Program-made: the position numbers and the translations under genes | Source of the DNA: Pseudocercospora fijiensis CIRAD86 | Lineage: Eukaryota > Ascomycota > Dothideomycetes > Mycosphaerellales > Mycosphaerellaceae | Direction of reading: 5' to 3' | DNA: 64,000 nucleotides | NCBI RefSeq assembly: GCF_000340215.1 | Contig: NW_006921540.1 | Span: 2,789,486-2,853,485 of the forward strand | Shown here: positions 12,201-21,774 of the stretch, in pieces | How the letters are laid out: the number at the start of each line of letters is the position of its first letter | How positions within the stretch are numbered: position 1 is the first letter of the stretch | Notes under the pieces: model-generated | What the model was told of the DNA's origin: nothing | The model's input: only the letters and a program-made list of their open reading frames with translations | Databases searched by the model: none

Positions 12201-13059
12201 GAAGATGGCCGAACCTGACCCCTCTACCCTTCTAGGACTACTTCCCTCTAGATTCCTAGACTCTAGCAACCTTCCTTAAGTAACAACGATAACAAGATAC
12301 TCTGCTAGAGACTGTTCCTGCCCTAATTAGTACTAGTTACGTAGGACACTAAGAAAGGGAGGTTCCCTATCCCTCTCCCTTCCTAGCTCTTAGATAGATA
12401 TAGCAACCTAGGCCTATAGCCTCTAAGAATAGGGACCTTAGGCTGTTAAGCTTAGTATTTAGAAGAAGGAAGAAGGTAAACGCATAGACTACCCTTACGT
12501 GCTTGCTAATATAAAAGGTGATGCTATATCTACAACGGCAGTACTATAGGCTAATATATCGACGAATTAGCTGCGCTAGGCCTAGGCGACTTGCTTCTCG
12601 CTACCGAGCATCTCTAGAGAAAAGCCAATACTACCCCGGGGGTGTTATTAGTCCCGCTAGCTTTACTACTATAGATTTCTGCTAAGGACTCGAACTAACT
12701 AGTCACATTTCGAGCGCGCGAGAATCTACGATAGCTAAAGGTTAATAAAGGCGCGTAGTCGCTACTAGCAATTAGCTAGATCGATTGTTAAACTTTAGCC
12801 TACCCTAATAATAAAGAAGTCTCGTATGTAGCTTTACTTTTACATATAGCCGTTATCCGTTTGCTTTACTAGCGCGGAATATACGGACTACGTTACCTTC
12901 GCACTATATTTAAAGCGAGCTTCCTAAGCTCCTTCTTCTACTCGGTTACTAACTAACTCGCTACCGCCTAAAACCCCCCTTCTATCTAAACCCTTTAATC
13001 ATTATTATCAAGCAACGAACACACTTTGCAAACTCGTTTCTAAACCGCCTCGGTCGACT
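12201..13059 (+). other. Gypsy-1 spacer between pol and ORF3
   Basis: Non-coding in appearance, with quasi-palindrome copy 5 inside it. The part just before ORF3 (about 12880-13059) is pyrimidine-rich with A/T runs and could be a leader or promoter. I see no gene. Confidence 0.55.
12625..12651. repeat. 27-bp quasi-palindrome, copy 5 (before ORF3)
   Basis: CCAATACTACCCC followed by GGGGGTGTTATTAG. It lies about 410 bp upstream of the ORF3 ATG. Confidence 0.82.
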
Positions 13060-15819
13060 ATGTCTTCCGGCGCCCCGAATCCGCTAGGCGCTAGCAGCAG
13101 CAACGACCTACCTGCCCCTATTAACCTAAGCCTAGCCGCCCTAGTTCCGATCGAAGCCCTATCCGACAGCGCCTTAGCTGCTACAACTAGCCTCGAGCAC
13201 TGCTTCTAGATCGTTACCGCCTTCGAAGACCCTTAAGAGAAGATCTAGAACGCTCGCACCCTGCTGCGCGTTATTAATAGGAACATTAAGAAGGCTGCTA
13301 TCTTAGTTGCGTACGGTATAAACAACTTGCGTTAGTCTATTAGTAAGCGTATCTTTAAGCGCGAGGTTCTTAACGATATAGATATCGAATAAGCCTTTCC
13401 TATCGTCTATAGCCTCGAGATAGCCGGCACCTAGATTCGCTTGCGCTTTAAGACCCTCGACTAGGCCTTCGAACATTAGGGAGGACTAAGCAGTCTTCCT
13501 AAGAGCCTTATTAACTTCGCCTATAGTAGACAAGAGCGTACTAAGCAGGTTTCTTCGTTCGTTAACAAGTATAAGGTCCGTCGTTAAGGCGCCGAGCATC
13601 TTTCCTGCACTATAATCTATCGTATATCTACCGCTAGCAAGAAGGTAGGCAAGCAGTTACTTAACTTGTCCTTTGCGCTTAACGACTTTACGACAGCCTA
13701 CTAGAAGAAGCACTACGATGCGATCGTCTAGGTCGATCTCAACGTATAGACAACTAAGGATCTACTAAAAGAGAAGGGCTGTCGTATTAATAGTGTAGGC
13801 TTTATTATTAAAGGTTAAGAGGCGCCTATCGTTAATGTTCTTAAACGTAAGGCTCTTCGCCTAGAAACGGAGGCCGATACGGCTGCTAGTCTTACGCTCG
13901 CTATAGAAATGCAGGCTAAAGATCGTCGCTCGACCCGTAACCGCAAGGTCCCTTAAGAAGTTTAAGACGAGCGCGCTAAGGCCGAAGCAGCGCGCAAGAA
14001 GGCATTGCATACTCGCTAGGCCCTCCGTAAGGCTACTAAGAAGTATAGCACTCCTTCTAGTACCGACTATAGTACTAACTATAGTACTAACTATAGTAAC
14101 TCGGATATTAATATACTAGATGTACTACTAGAGGATGTCTCCTCCGAAGGCTCCTTTAGCGAGCGTAGAAATAGAGGCCTCTCGCCGATCCTGTTAACTA
14201 AGAACATTTATAGTTCTTATAAGGGCGACTCTATCGCGTACCTTATTACCGATATCGATATAGTTCCTAAAGCCGCAATAGGCGAAGCTCCTACTGCCCT
14301 CTCTATCTATTAACAGCTCGACGACCTTAGTAAGCTAGGAGAAGAGCCGTTCTCTATATGTACCAACTATGTTAAGAAGGCCGCTAAGGTCTATAGTCTC
14401 TATACTAGTACTAAGGCGAGTATCCTCGTCGGTCGCCTATTAAAGATTAGTCGCGAGGTTCCTAATTAAGACGCCTTCGCTGCCCTTAAGGCTAATTAGG
14501 CCTATACTAACTGGTTTCCTAGACGCCCTGTTGCCGCCCCGACATCTCTAGGACTCTACGCGTTCAACCCTACTAGTACTATTACTCGCGCCCTTACGCT
14601 AACGGATCGCTAGAGTAAGTTCGTTACCGGTATCCTTAGCTAAGGCACCTCCTTCGACCGCTTTCGCTAGACTAGCAATGCTATCTTCCCTTAGGTCTTT
14701 GGTTAGTTGTAAGAGCCTCGTAGAGTATATCTTCCTTTCCTTATCGACCTAATATAGGAGGAGTTTGAAATGTACCTTTAGTATATGCGTGCGATGCCTA
14801 AGTCTAAGCAAGAAGGCCGTAATGCCCTTCAAACTTATAGTATAAGCAACTAAATCATCCGCTAGCACCCTGCCTTATAGCTCTTAGCTGTCGCCCTTCG
14901 ACCTGATTACGCATACGAGCTTATCTCTATCCCTAAGCCTGCTAAGTTCTTTAAGGTTAGCGGCACTTATAAAAACTGTCCTTCTAAGGAGTCTGCTCGT
15001 CTCGGACAAGATGTAGTTAAGCTCGCAGCTAGCGAGGGAGCTAGTTACCTACGCATTAAGGTCTGCCTTATATCTAAGGATAAGACTAGCTACTCTACTA
15101 TTGTCGAAGGTATACATTAGCCCGAGGTCTTTGCGAACTAGGTTGAGAAGCTTAAGGCTCGTAGCCTAGTCCTACTAAGCAAGATCGGCAAGCTTACTAA
15201 CAAGCACCTTACCGACGACGACCTCGACTATATGTTCGATAGTTAGCCTAATAGTAAGGGGCGCAAAGCGGAGTAGATCCTCAACCCTCTAAAGGAATAC
15301 GAAGTCTCTGTTTAGATGCTACACCTACTATATAGTAATCTAAAGACTAAGAGCAACCGTATATCAATTAACCTAGGCTACTCTCGCGTTATTAACGGCA
15401 CTAAGGTTAAGGGTTACGAGAACTTGACAGTCTCCTAGGTTGCTAAAGCGCACCGTAATCTGACCGCCCTCCCGGCCTCTAACTCCTTCGTACTATTCGC
15501 TTTCCCTACGGCGATCTTAGTCGAAGGCCTCGGCTGCATCTCCGACGCTCTAGTTAGTAGGATTCCTTAGTTAAGTTACGTTGTTTAGAACGAAGTTAAA
15601 CAGATCCTCTAGCTTAATAACGAGGGACTCAAGGAATATCTATACAATTAGGAGAATACTGCGACGGAAAAGGCTATTAACCTCCTCGTTAATTAAGCTT
15701 TCTATAAGGGATAGTACTTCGGTGCTAATAGCTTCAACGTATACGGAGGAGATTTCGAGAGCCGACTAGCAGATAAGGTTATTGCTAGTAAGGATTACGG
15801 TACATTAAAGCAGTAGTAA
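13060..15819 (+). pseudogene. Gypsy-1 third ORF, about 920 codons, unknown function (RIP-decayed)
   Basis: An intact ATG at 13060 (MSSGAPNPLG) opens one uninterrupted frame to about 15819, broken by TAG/TAA only, with no frameshift seen. Visible parts: a low-complexity N-terminus; a long charged, probably coiled-coil stretch near codons 260-320 (LAIEMQAKDRRSTRNRK, KAEAARKKALHTR); a Ser/Thr/Tyr-rich linker with tandem STNY near 14060-14100; then a globular-looking C-terminal half (LRPDYAYELISIPKPAKFF, KHLTDDDLDYMFD). I recognise no enzyme motif and no envelope-type transmembrane segment. It lies downstream of pol on the sense strand, bracketed by quasi-palindromes 5 and 6. It could be an acquired cellular gene or an element-specific accessory protein. 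Confidence 0.72.
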
Positions 15820-15878
15820 GTTAGCGTAGTAGATTAGATACTTAGGAAGTTGTTTTTGCATATTAATAGAATTTAGGA

Positions 15879-15905
15879 ACAATGCTACCCCGGGGGTGTT
15901 ATTGC
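15879..15905. repeat. 27-bp quasi-palindrome, copy 6 (after ORF3)
   Basis: ACAATGCTACCCC followed by GGGGGTGTTATTGC. It lies about 60 bp after the likely ORF3 stop. CAAT/ATTG ends are retained here, which suggests the unmutated form began with CAA and ended with TTG. Confidence 0.82.
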
Positions 15906-16015
15906 GGAGTCTCTAAAAGATAGCCTTAGCTAAGATGCCTAAGGTTACTGCATGACTGTTTGTTTTGAGCGCGCAATATAAAGCGTGTCTAGTTAGACAC
16001 GAAGAAAGGGAGGGA

Positions 16016-16295
16016 TATTGGCTAGTAACCGGCCCTACACACCTAGGCTGAGTTTTAAGCCTATATAAGAGGCCTCCTTCTGCATTGTAGATAGAGCACT
16101 AACCTCGTATAGTACATTGTTTATATCACACTTCTACAATGCCTATATTGCAGGGCTCTAGTTATCAGCCTAAGCAACCGTCTTATTATCCTATCATGCT
16201 AAACATAGCTGCCTATATTGCTATAGGTTATGTTACCCTCGGTGGCCTATACTATTACTGCTAGTAGTGGTAGTGGTTTTGGTTTCCGTCCTTTA
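16016..16295 (+). repeat. Gypsy-1 3' LTR
   Basis: A 280-bp repeat of the 5' LTR, preceded by a purine tract (about 16001-16015) and followed by the CTAC target duplication. Confidence 0.88.
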
Positions 16296-16299
16296 CTAC

Positions 16300-17562
16300 T
16301 TATCTATAGTGCCTACCGGCACCCCCTTCTTCGATAGAAGCGTAATAGCCTATTGTCTAGAGGTAGGTGTAAGCAGAAAGGGAAGGCTATCCTTACGGTA
16401 GGTTTAAGCGACAGTGACCTTATTGCCCTTAGCATTATATGCAAACAAGACTCGCTTGTTATTGCGGTAGAAACAGCCCTTATCGGCTAACTTCTTAGTA
16501 GACAGAAGGTTAGCTACTAGACCTAGAACATATAGCGTTTCAGACAGCCGTAGTATGCTAATAGTACTATACTTATTAACTACCTTAGTGCTAGCAACGC
16601 TAATAAGCGTAGCGTACTTAGTATTGCTACTAAAGCGTACAGGAATGCTACAACCCTCGTATTCTATAAGAAGCGAGGCATTATTAACTATGTACATACT
16701 AGTACCCGAGTCTACGACCTAGTTAGCAGTACGTATAGTAGCAGTTAGTACCGTAGAAGCCTAGTCGCTAACAGTAACAGTAGTATTAAAAGACTATTAG
16801 TAACTAGTCGTAGGCGGCGCTATATCCGTCCGAGGATCGTTATAGAATAAGGGTAGTGTCCTATTAGTATACAAACCCTATAGAGCCGTAGTAGGCGGAG
16901 CTAGCGGCGGTTGCTATTACTAAGCAGTTAGTGTATGCTACTACTTCTTCTTAGCCTTCTGCTATTTACGTCGCTATCGATCTTCTTCCTTTAAATATAG
17001 ATATTTGTTATAGCAGCGGTTAGAAGGGTGCGACCCCTAATAATAGGCGCACTTCTTACGGTTAGACTAATAACTATTCTAGTTGCTTCTACCGCGGCCT
17101 CGACTATTATTGTTGTTATTTCCGCGGCTACTACGACCGCTACGGTTCGAGTTACCTCGACCGCTATTGTTATTGCTATTGCTACCTTACTATTATAGTT
17201 AGCGCTAAAGACTAAAGAAGCTATTATATTAGGCCTAGTTCAATTAAGCTACATTCTTATTAAGTAACGCGCTAATAATATTGTTAAGGGTGCTATTATT
17301 AATAGTGTACTCTAAGGCGCGTATCTACTTACGTCGCATCTGTACGAAAGCCTCGTAGAACGGTGCGATTTGTATAATAAACATATAGACAGCCTAGTAT
17401 TAACTAATAGCTAATTTAGTATCCTTTAAGGCACCGAGCTTCTTCTTGTATTCGTTATAGAACTTCTTAATATCCTTGCTATCGTAGCGAAGGGTAATAT
17501 AGTCCTAGAAGAGCATAAATTTAGTAGACCTACCTTTACTAGTATACTTCTTATATAGATAA
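16300..17562 (-). pseudogene. Copia polyprotein, gag C-terminus and protease segment (RIP-decayed)
   Basis: The middle segment of the Copia polyprotein on the minus strand. A zinc knuckle (CAYC..SHPSNRC when TAT is read back as TGT) lies at about 17024-17060. The protease region includes an open stretch (16404-16697) with NNASLLIEYEG, LYVLGLVANLLSTKKLADKG and a KGNKVTVA ending, the usual region between the Copia protease and integrase. It runs on at 27488 across the hAT insertion and at 3981 across the Gypsy insertion. Confidence 0.88.
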
Positions 17563-17570
17563 CTCTATAC
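17563..17570. repeat. hAT target-site duplication, left copy
   Basis: CTCTATAC, repeated exactly at 27480-27487. Eight base pairs is the length expected for hAT elements. Confidence 0.92.
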
Positions 17571-18000
17571 TAGACCCCGTAGTGGTTCGGGTTGGTTTGG
17601 TTTGGTTTGCTAAGCCGAAACTCTAGTTTAGTTTGGGTTGGTTTGCCAAGCAACTATATAAGTAGCTGGTTCGAACTATATAATTTATCGGTTTTTAAGA
17701 AGTGTACGAATGTATACGTAGCTTCAAGCAAGCCCTTTGTAAGACTCAGTAGTATAGCCGGTAGCGTAGCCGGCATTTTTAGTCCTTAGTACTTATAGAA
17801 TTTTCGAATCCTACTTAGGCTACGTAGTTATATAAAGGTACTTATATGACCTCAAATCTATAGACAATTAGCTAAGGGCACTAACCAATCAAAAGCATAT
17901 ATATATATATAAGGCATTATAGTTTAGTTCGGAAACTACACTCCTTAGGTATAAATTTCATCCTTTCGTTTACGGTTCAATTCCCTAACTGCTTAGTAGA

Positions 18001-18540
18001 ATGTCTTTATCTAGATCTAGGTAGAACTCATCGATTTCCCTAGAAGTCCTCCTCCTTAAGAAGTTTATACACTTTCCTACCGAACCATTCGACAACATTA
18101 AGTACTAGGATAGCTCCTCCCTCGGTATCGGCACAGTATATGAAAGAGCTATAAGGCAGCTCTACAGAACGTTCTACTAGTTACTCGCTATACTAAGGCC
18201 GAATGCTAGTTCGTTCCTTAGAACTCTTAGTTATTTAGGAGATATAAAGGGTAGGGCAGGTAGTAACTTCGTGTTATATAAGGAGGTAGAGGCTGCTATA
18301 GAAGAGGCCTTTAACCTATAGAAGATAGTAAAAGATATAGAGGCAGCTGTAGGTCTAGGTACCTAGTTGAATTTCTAGTAGGTAGAGTATAAGGATATTT
18401 AGAGGGAGTATTAGGTAGAGTTGCGAAGGCAGGTATATAATATGCTCTAGAAAACAGGGATAGTGCCTATAACTATAACTATTAGGCTCTTCAACCTTCC
18501 TTATTTTTCCCTGTTTTCTTTTTATAAAAATCTAAACTAA
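18001..18540 (+). pseudogene. 179-codon accessory ORF in the hAT element
   Basis: An intact ATG at 18001 and a TAA at 18538-18540 bound one frame with TAG interruptions only. The product starts MSLSRSRQNSSISLEVLL and contains KEVEAAIEEAFNLQKIVKDI, so it is probably helical and mostly soluble. It has no domain I recognise. It is the only coding-looking region on the + strand of the element and lies between two GCCGGC arrays (about 17755-17775 and 18590-18640). Both arrays are followed by TTTTTA(G/C)TCCTTAGTACT, so the gene sits between duplicated sequence blocks. Confidence 0.5.
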
Positions 18541-18723
18541 TACAAATCAACCGGAATGTCTATCTTCTTTTAGTTCTTTAAAAAACCTAGCAGCGTAGCT
18601 AGCAGCGTAGCCGGCAGCGTAGCCGGCAGCGTAGCCGGCCTTTTTACTCCTTAGTACTAACGGGATTTTGGGAGACTTCTATTCCGTACGGCTAATAAAG
18701 CATACTATACTATATATATATAC

Positions 18724-19426
18724 TTAGAGAGTATTTAGAGCGCGGTATACAGCGCCGTATAATAGCGGCTCATTTCGTATATAGAAAAGCTTGTAGACGA
18801 CACTACGAACATCCTTCCTACTAGTATATCTATCCTATCTAGCACTATCTCGAATATAGACATTCTAGCCTTTTAGGATCTAATCGAGTGCTTTGAAATC
18901 CTTGTCTATAATCGTTATACGCTTCGCGTAGATAGCTATAAGGTTGACCGCTAAAATAGTATTAGCATAGTCCGAAAAGAGGTAGAAGAGAAATATATAT
19001 TCGAAGATACGAACTAGGTAGGCTTCTATAGCCTCTTAAAGGGCGCCTATCGCGGAGGCTTAGAAGCGAAGGTCTATTCTATAATCCTAGGCAATTTCGC
19101 GAATAAGTCGTTAGAAAGGAGTTTTACGGATTAGGAGCTTAGAACTCTTCTAATACTACCGAATCTTACGGAGGGCTACGGCTAAAGAAGGATTAGTAAA
19201 AAGACAGTAAGAATACCGGCTACGCTACCGGCTACGCTACCGGCTACGCTGCCGGCTATAAATAGGACTTACTTCCTAGGCGCTATCGACGCTTCGCACG
19301 ATTGCTACTAGTAGTAGAAGCGCTAGTTGTCGTCTTGCGTAGAGCCTTACCCGCCGTTATCTTGCGCGGAGCCTTACTCGCGACGCCCTTTTTAGTACCG
19401 GAGCTAGCGGTAGTAGTAGCAGCTAT
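18724..19426 (-). pseudogene. Histone H3-like protein 1 carried by the hAT element (RIP-decayed)
   Basis: Three exons on the minus strand: 19426-19273, 19181-18999 and 18950-18724, totalling 188 codons with phases that match exactly. Intron 1 (19182-19272) has a GTAAGT donor, TTTACTAATC branch and CTTTAG acceptor. Splicing it creates LGTVALRKIRQYQKS, the H3 core signature. The histone fold follows: LLIRKTPFQRLIREIAQDY, then LRFQASAIGALQEAIEAYL, then IYAKRITIIDKDF. The N-tail is Lys/Arg/Thr-rich with KAPRK, as in H3. The likely start is ATG>ATA at 19426. A C-terminal extension of about 50 residues is unlike core H3. Intron 2 (18951-18998) has lost its donor (AT after T, a TG>TA change). TAG/TAA interrupt the frame, so it is inactive now. 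A centromeric H3 variant is possible, but loop 1 looks like ordinary H3. Confidence 0.88.
19182..19272 (-). other. Intron of H3-like gene 1 holding a GCCGGCTA array
   Basis: A 91-bp intron containing four tandem copies of a 12-bp unit, GCCGGTAGCGTA on the coding strand with the first copy reading GCCGGC, at about 19216-19258. The splice sites are canonical and the exon join is confirmed by the H3 motif. Confidence 0.85.
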
Positions 19427-20063
19427 CTTACGTTGATATACTATACTCGTTCCTTTATTTCCGATCTTGTTACGACCCGTAGAAGTAGTAGGTCCCTTCT
19501 TGCGAGGCGTCGTAACTTGGTTAAGTGGATTCGCTATTATAAAAGTCGTCGAATTAAGGAAAAAAGTACGTTACGAAGGTATACGAAGGTACGCGCGGAG
19601 CGAGGGTATTGCGGAGGTAGTAGATATAGAGCGTAGAGGTATAGGTATCGATACGAAGGTTGAATATAGCGAGAGAGGTAGTGTCGCGGTATCGCTAGGC
19701 AATAGAGTAAGCTTCGCGTAAGCCTATATTATAGTAACGTTAGAGCAAGGAAAGAAGGCAGGTACGGCTAAAAAAGGCAGGTACGGCAGACTTTGAAATA
19801 TAGCCGGCATATGTAGCCGGTATAGTAATAGGCGAAAGCCTCCTTTTAATAAATAGCCGGCGTAATAATAGTATCCTACTATAGTATAGATATTCTTTAG
19901 TAATGCCTTTACTAGCTATAGTAATCTTATAAGTAACCTAGGCCTATTGCTAGTAAATATAAGAAATATCAGGTAGGCTATACTAAACAAGCTAGTTATT
20001 TAGCAGAAAAAGGCCTACTACCGTCTCTATATGCCGGCTACGGGTGCCGACTATCGCTCTAAA

Positions 20064-20786
20064 TTCAACTCCGCCCTATCTCGGAGGCTAAGGTACCGAG
20101 CGGAAACCCTACAGCTTATATTCACTCGGTTGTCGCGGAGCGCTTATAGGTAAGGTATTAGAAAAGAGTATAAAAAGTACGAGAAGAGTATCCTAGGATA
20201 TAGGTCGTAAGTGAATAAGAGTAGCACGCCTAGTTATTTATATAGTACGTTACTCTATACGACTAAGAGCCTATATTATCTTGTACTTCGCTTATAAGAC
20301 CTCGACTCTACTAGTATACTATCGATCTCCTCCTCGGTCGCTAATACGCTATCTCAATTCTTCTTCGAGTTGCCGGACTTAGTGCGTATCTATAGCTATG
20401 CAATAGCGCTACGTATTATAGAGAATCAACTCCGCCGTATCTCGAAGGCTAAGGTACCGAGCGGAAACCCGACAGCTTATATTTACTCGGTTGTCGCGGA
20501 GCGCTTATAGGTAAGGTATTAGAAAAGAGTATAAAAAGTACGAGAAGAGCATCCTAGGATATAGGTCGTAAGTGAATAAGAGTAGTACGCCTAGTTATTT
20601 ATATAGTACGTTACTCTATACGACTAAGAGCCTATATTATCTTATGCTTCGCTTATAAGACCTCGACTCTACTAGTATACTATCGATCTCCTCCTCGGTC
20701 GCTAATACGCTATCTTAATTCTTCTTCGAGTTGCCGGACTTAGTACGCATCTATAGCTATACAATAGCGCTACGTATTATAGAGAA
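20064..20786. repeat. 361-bp tandem duplication
   Basis: Two adjacent copies (about 20064-20425 and 20425-20786) differ at a few sites, mostly transitions. The period of 361 bp is not a multiple of three, so the copy beyond the gene end is out of frame with accessory gene 2. Confidence 0.88.
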
Positions 20787-21085
20787 TTTCTCGTTAAAGT
20801 TTCTCTCTCGTAGGCTTACTATCTGCCTCGTAGTATAGAGGATCAAAGTACTAATGCTAAAGAATCTCCTTATAGTTAGGATACTAGGGCTCCTTAGGAC
20901 CTTTGTATTTTAGGTCTAAATAGAGACGTATTATAAACGTTCTATCGCCCTTTCGCTTACTACCCGCTAGGTCGCGATATGCGAAGAAACTAATCTAAAT
21001 ATAGCTCGTCTCTATAATAGCCGGGTAAATATAGAGCGCTAGGTTTCTACTTCGTACCTTAGATTTAGGGACGGCGCGGAGATAA
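20425..21085 (-). pseudogene. hAT accessory gene 2, unknown function (RIP-decayed)
   Basis: A minus-strand frame with only TAG/TAA breaks. It reads SKVRSRNLALYIYPAIIETS, later DRTFIIRLYLDLKYKGPKEP, then a charged helical part (IDAYQVRQLEEELRQRISD). The C-terminal part lies in the right copy of the 361-bp tandem duplication, and the left copy repeats it out of frame. The start is not clear. A GCCGGC array at about 21091-21116 lies just upstream, between this gene and H3-like gene 2. I recognise no domain. Confidence 0.5.
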
Positions 21086-21153
21086 AATTAGAAATATAGC
21101 CGGTACCTATAGCCGGCAAAACGATGCGAAAATAGGCCTCCTCCTAGGTTAAT

Positions 21154-21774
21154 CTAACGACTAAATACAATTTCCAACTAATCCGCTGTAAACCGACGCC
21201 GAATTTTAGCTAGAAGCTGTATATCTTTATTTTAAAGAGTAACCCGCTTCGTATAGATAGTAAGGAGGTTTAAAAGCTCAAGCTCGGTTACGAGAAATGC
21301 CTCCGTAGCTTCCTAAAGAGCACTAATCGCCTCAGCCGTAAATCATATACTAGACCGAAAATCTAATATAATTTCTCGGATAAGTCGCTAGAAGGGAGTC
21401 TTAGGGATTAAAAGCTCGGTCCCTCTTTTGTTTTAGAAAAGCCGGATCTAGCGAAGGGCAATAGTACCTAGTTTGAAGCGCCGCTTCTTTATCGTCGAGT
21501 CCTGCCTTGTTCCCTTTCTTTTAATAGAAAGATAACTTTTCTTCGCGATAGTCTTTGTCCGCCTACTCTTTTTAGCCTTCTCCTATCTACCTATAGCCTT
21601 CTTATTTTTCGGTACTGTTTTCCGAGGAACCCCCTTCCTTCGTATATACTACGGAGAGCCTTACTCTTCCGATATCTCGTTCTCGCTACGGTTTCCCTAT
21701 ACTTAGCTTGCTTTACCCTTGCCCTTTAGCCTCTAAAGATATTTATCTGCGCGTTTAGGCGACGAGGGTATATC
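21154..21774 (-). pseudogene. Histone H3-like protein 2 carried by the hAT element (RIP-decayed)
   Basis: A single minus-strand frame of about 207 codons without an intron in the fold. A long Lys/Arg-rich tail (RRKGVPRKTVPKNKKAIG, KTIAKKSYLSIKRKG) leads into FKLGTIALRQIRLFQ, then TELLIPKTPFQRLIREI, then AEAISALQEATEAFL, then TIYTKRVTLQNKDIQLLAK: the H3 order of alphaN, alpha1, alpha2 and alpha3. It is more diverged than H3-like 1 and ends with a short extra tail after RRRF. The frame also holds one in-frame TGA, in the alpha1-alpha2 loop. Divergence of the tail and alpha2-alpha3 loop resembles centromeric H3 variants, but that is inference. The start is uncertain (ATA at 21771 may be an old ATG). 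Confidence 0.82.

Larger units (their letters stand above)
3986..16295 (+). mobile_element. 12.3-kb Ty3/Gypsy-like LTR retrotransposon with an extra long ORF
   Basis: Two 280-bp LTRs (3986-4265 and 16016-16295) differ only by transitions. The ends are TATTGG...CCTTTA, which reverse to canonical TG...CA if RIP is undone. CTAC flanks both sides (3982-3985 and 16296-16299), and removing the element plus one CTAC restores the Copia reading frame. A purine tract (GAAGAAAGGGAGGGA) abuts the 3' LTR. Inside are gag-protease (5093-8110), pol (about 8119-11931), a short hydrophobic ORF (11928-12152) and a third ORF (13060 to about 15819), all on the + strand. The length is about twice that of an ordinary Gypsy element. 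Confidence 0.9.

Noticed and set aside
19433..19721. Two open frames on the + strand inside the hAT element.
   Set aside because: They are antisense shadows of the Lys-rich H3-like tail region on the minus strand.
20064..21774. H3-like 2 and accessory gene 2 as one fused gene.
   Set aside because: A stop (TAG) and a GCCGGC array lie between them and I found no splice pair that joins their frames; not excluded, but unsupported.
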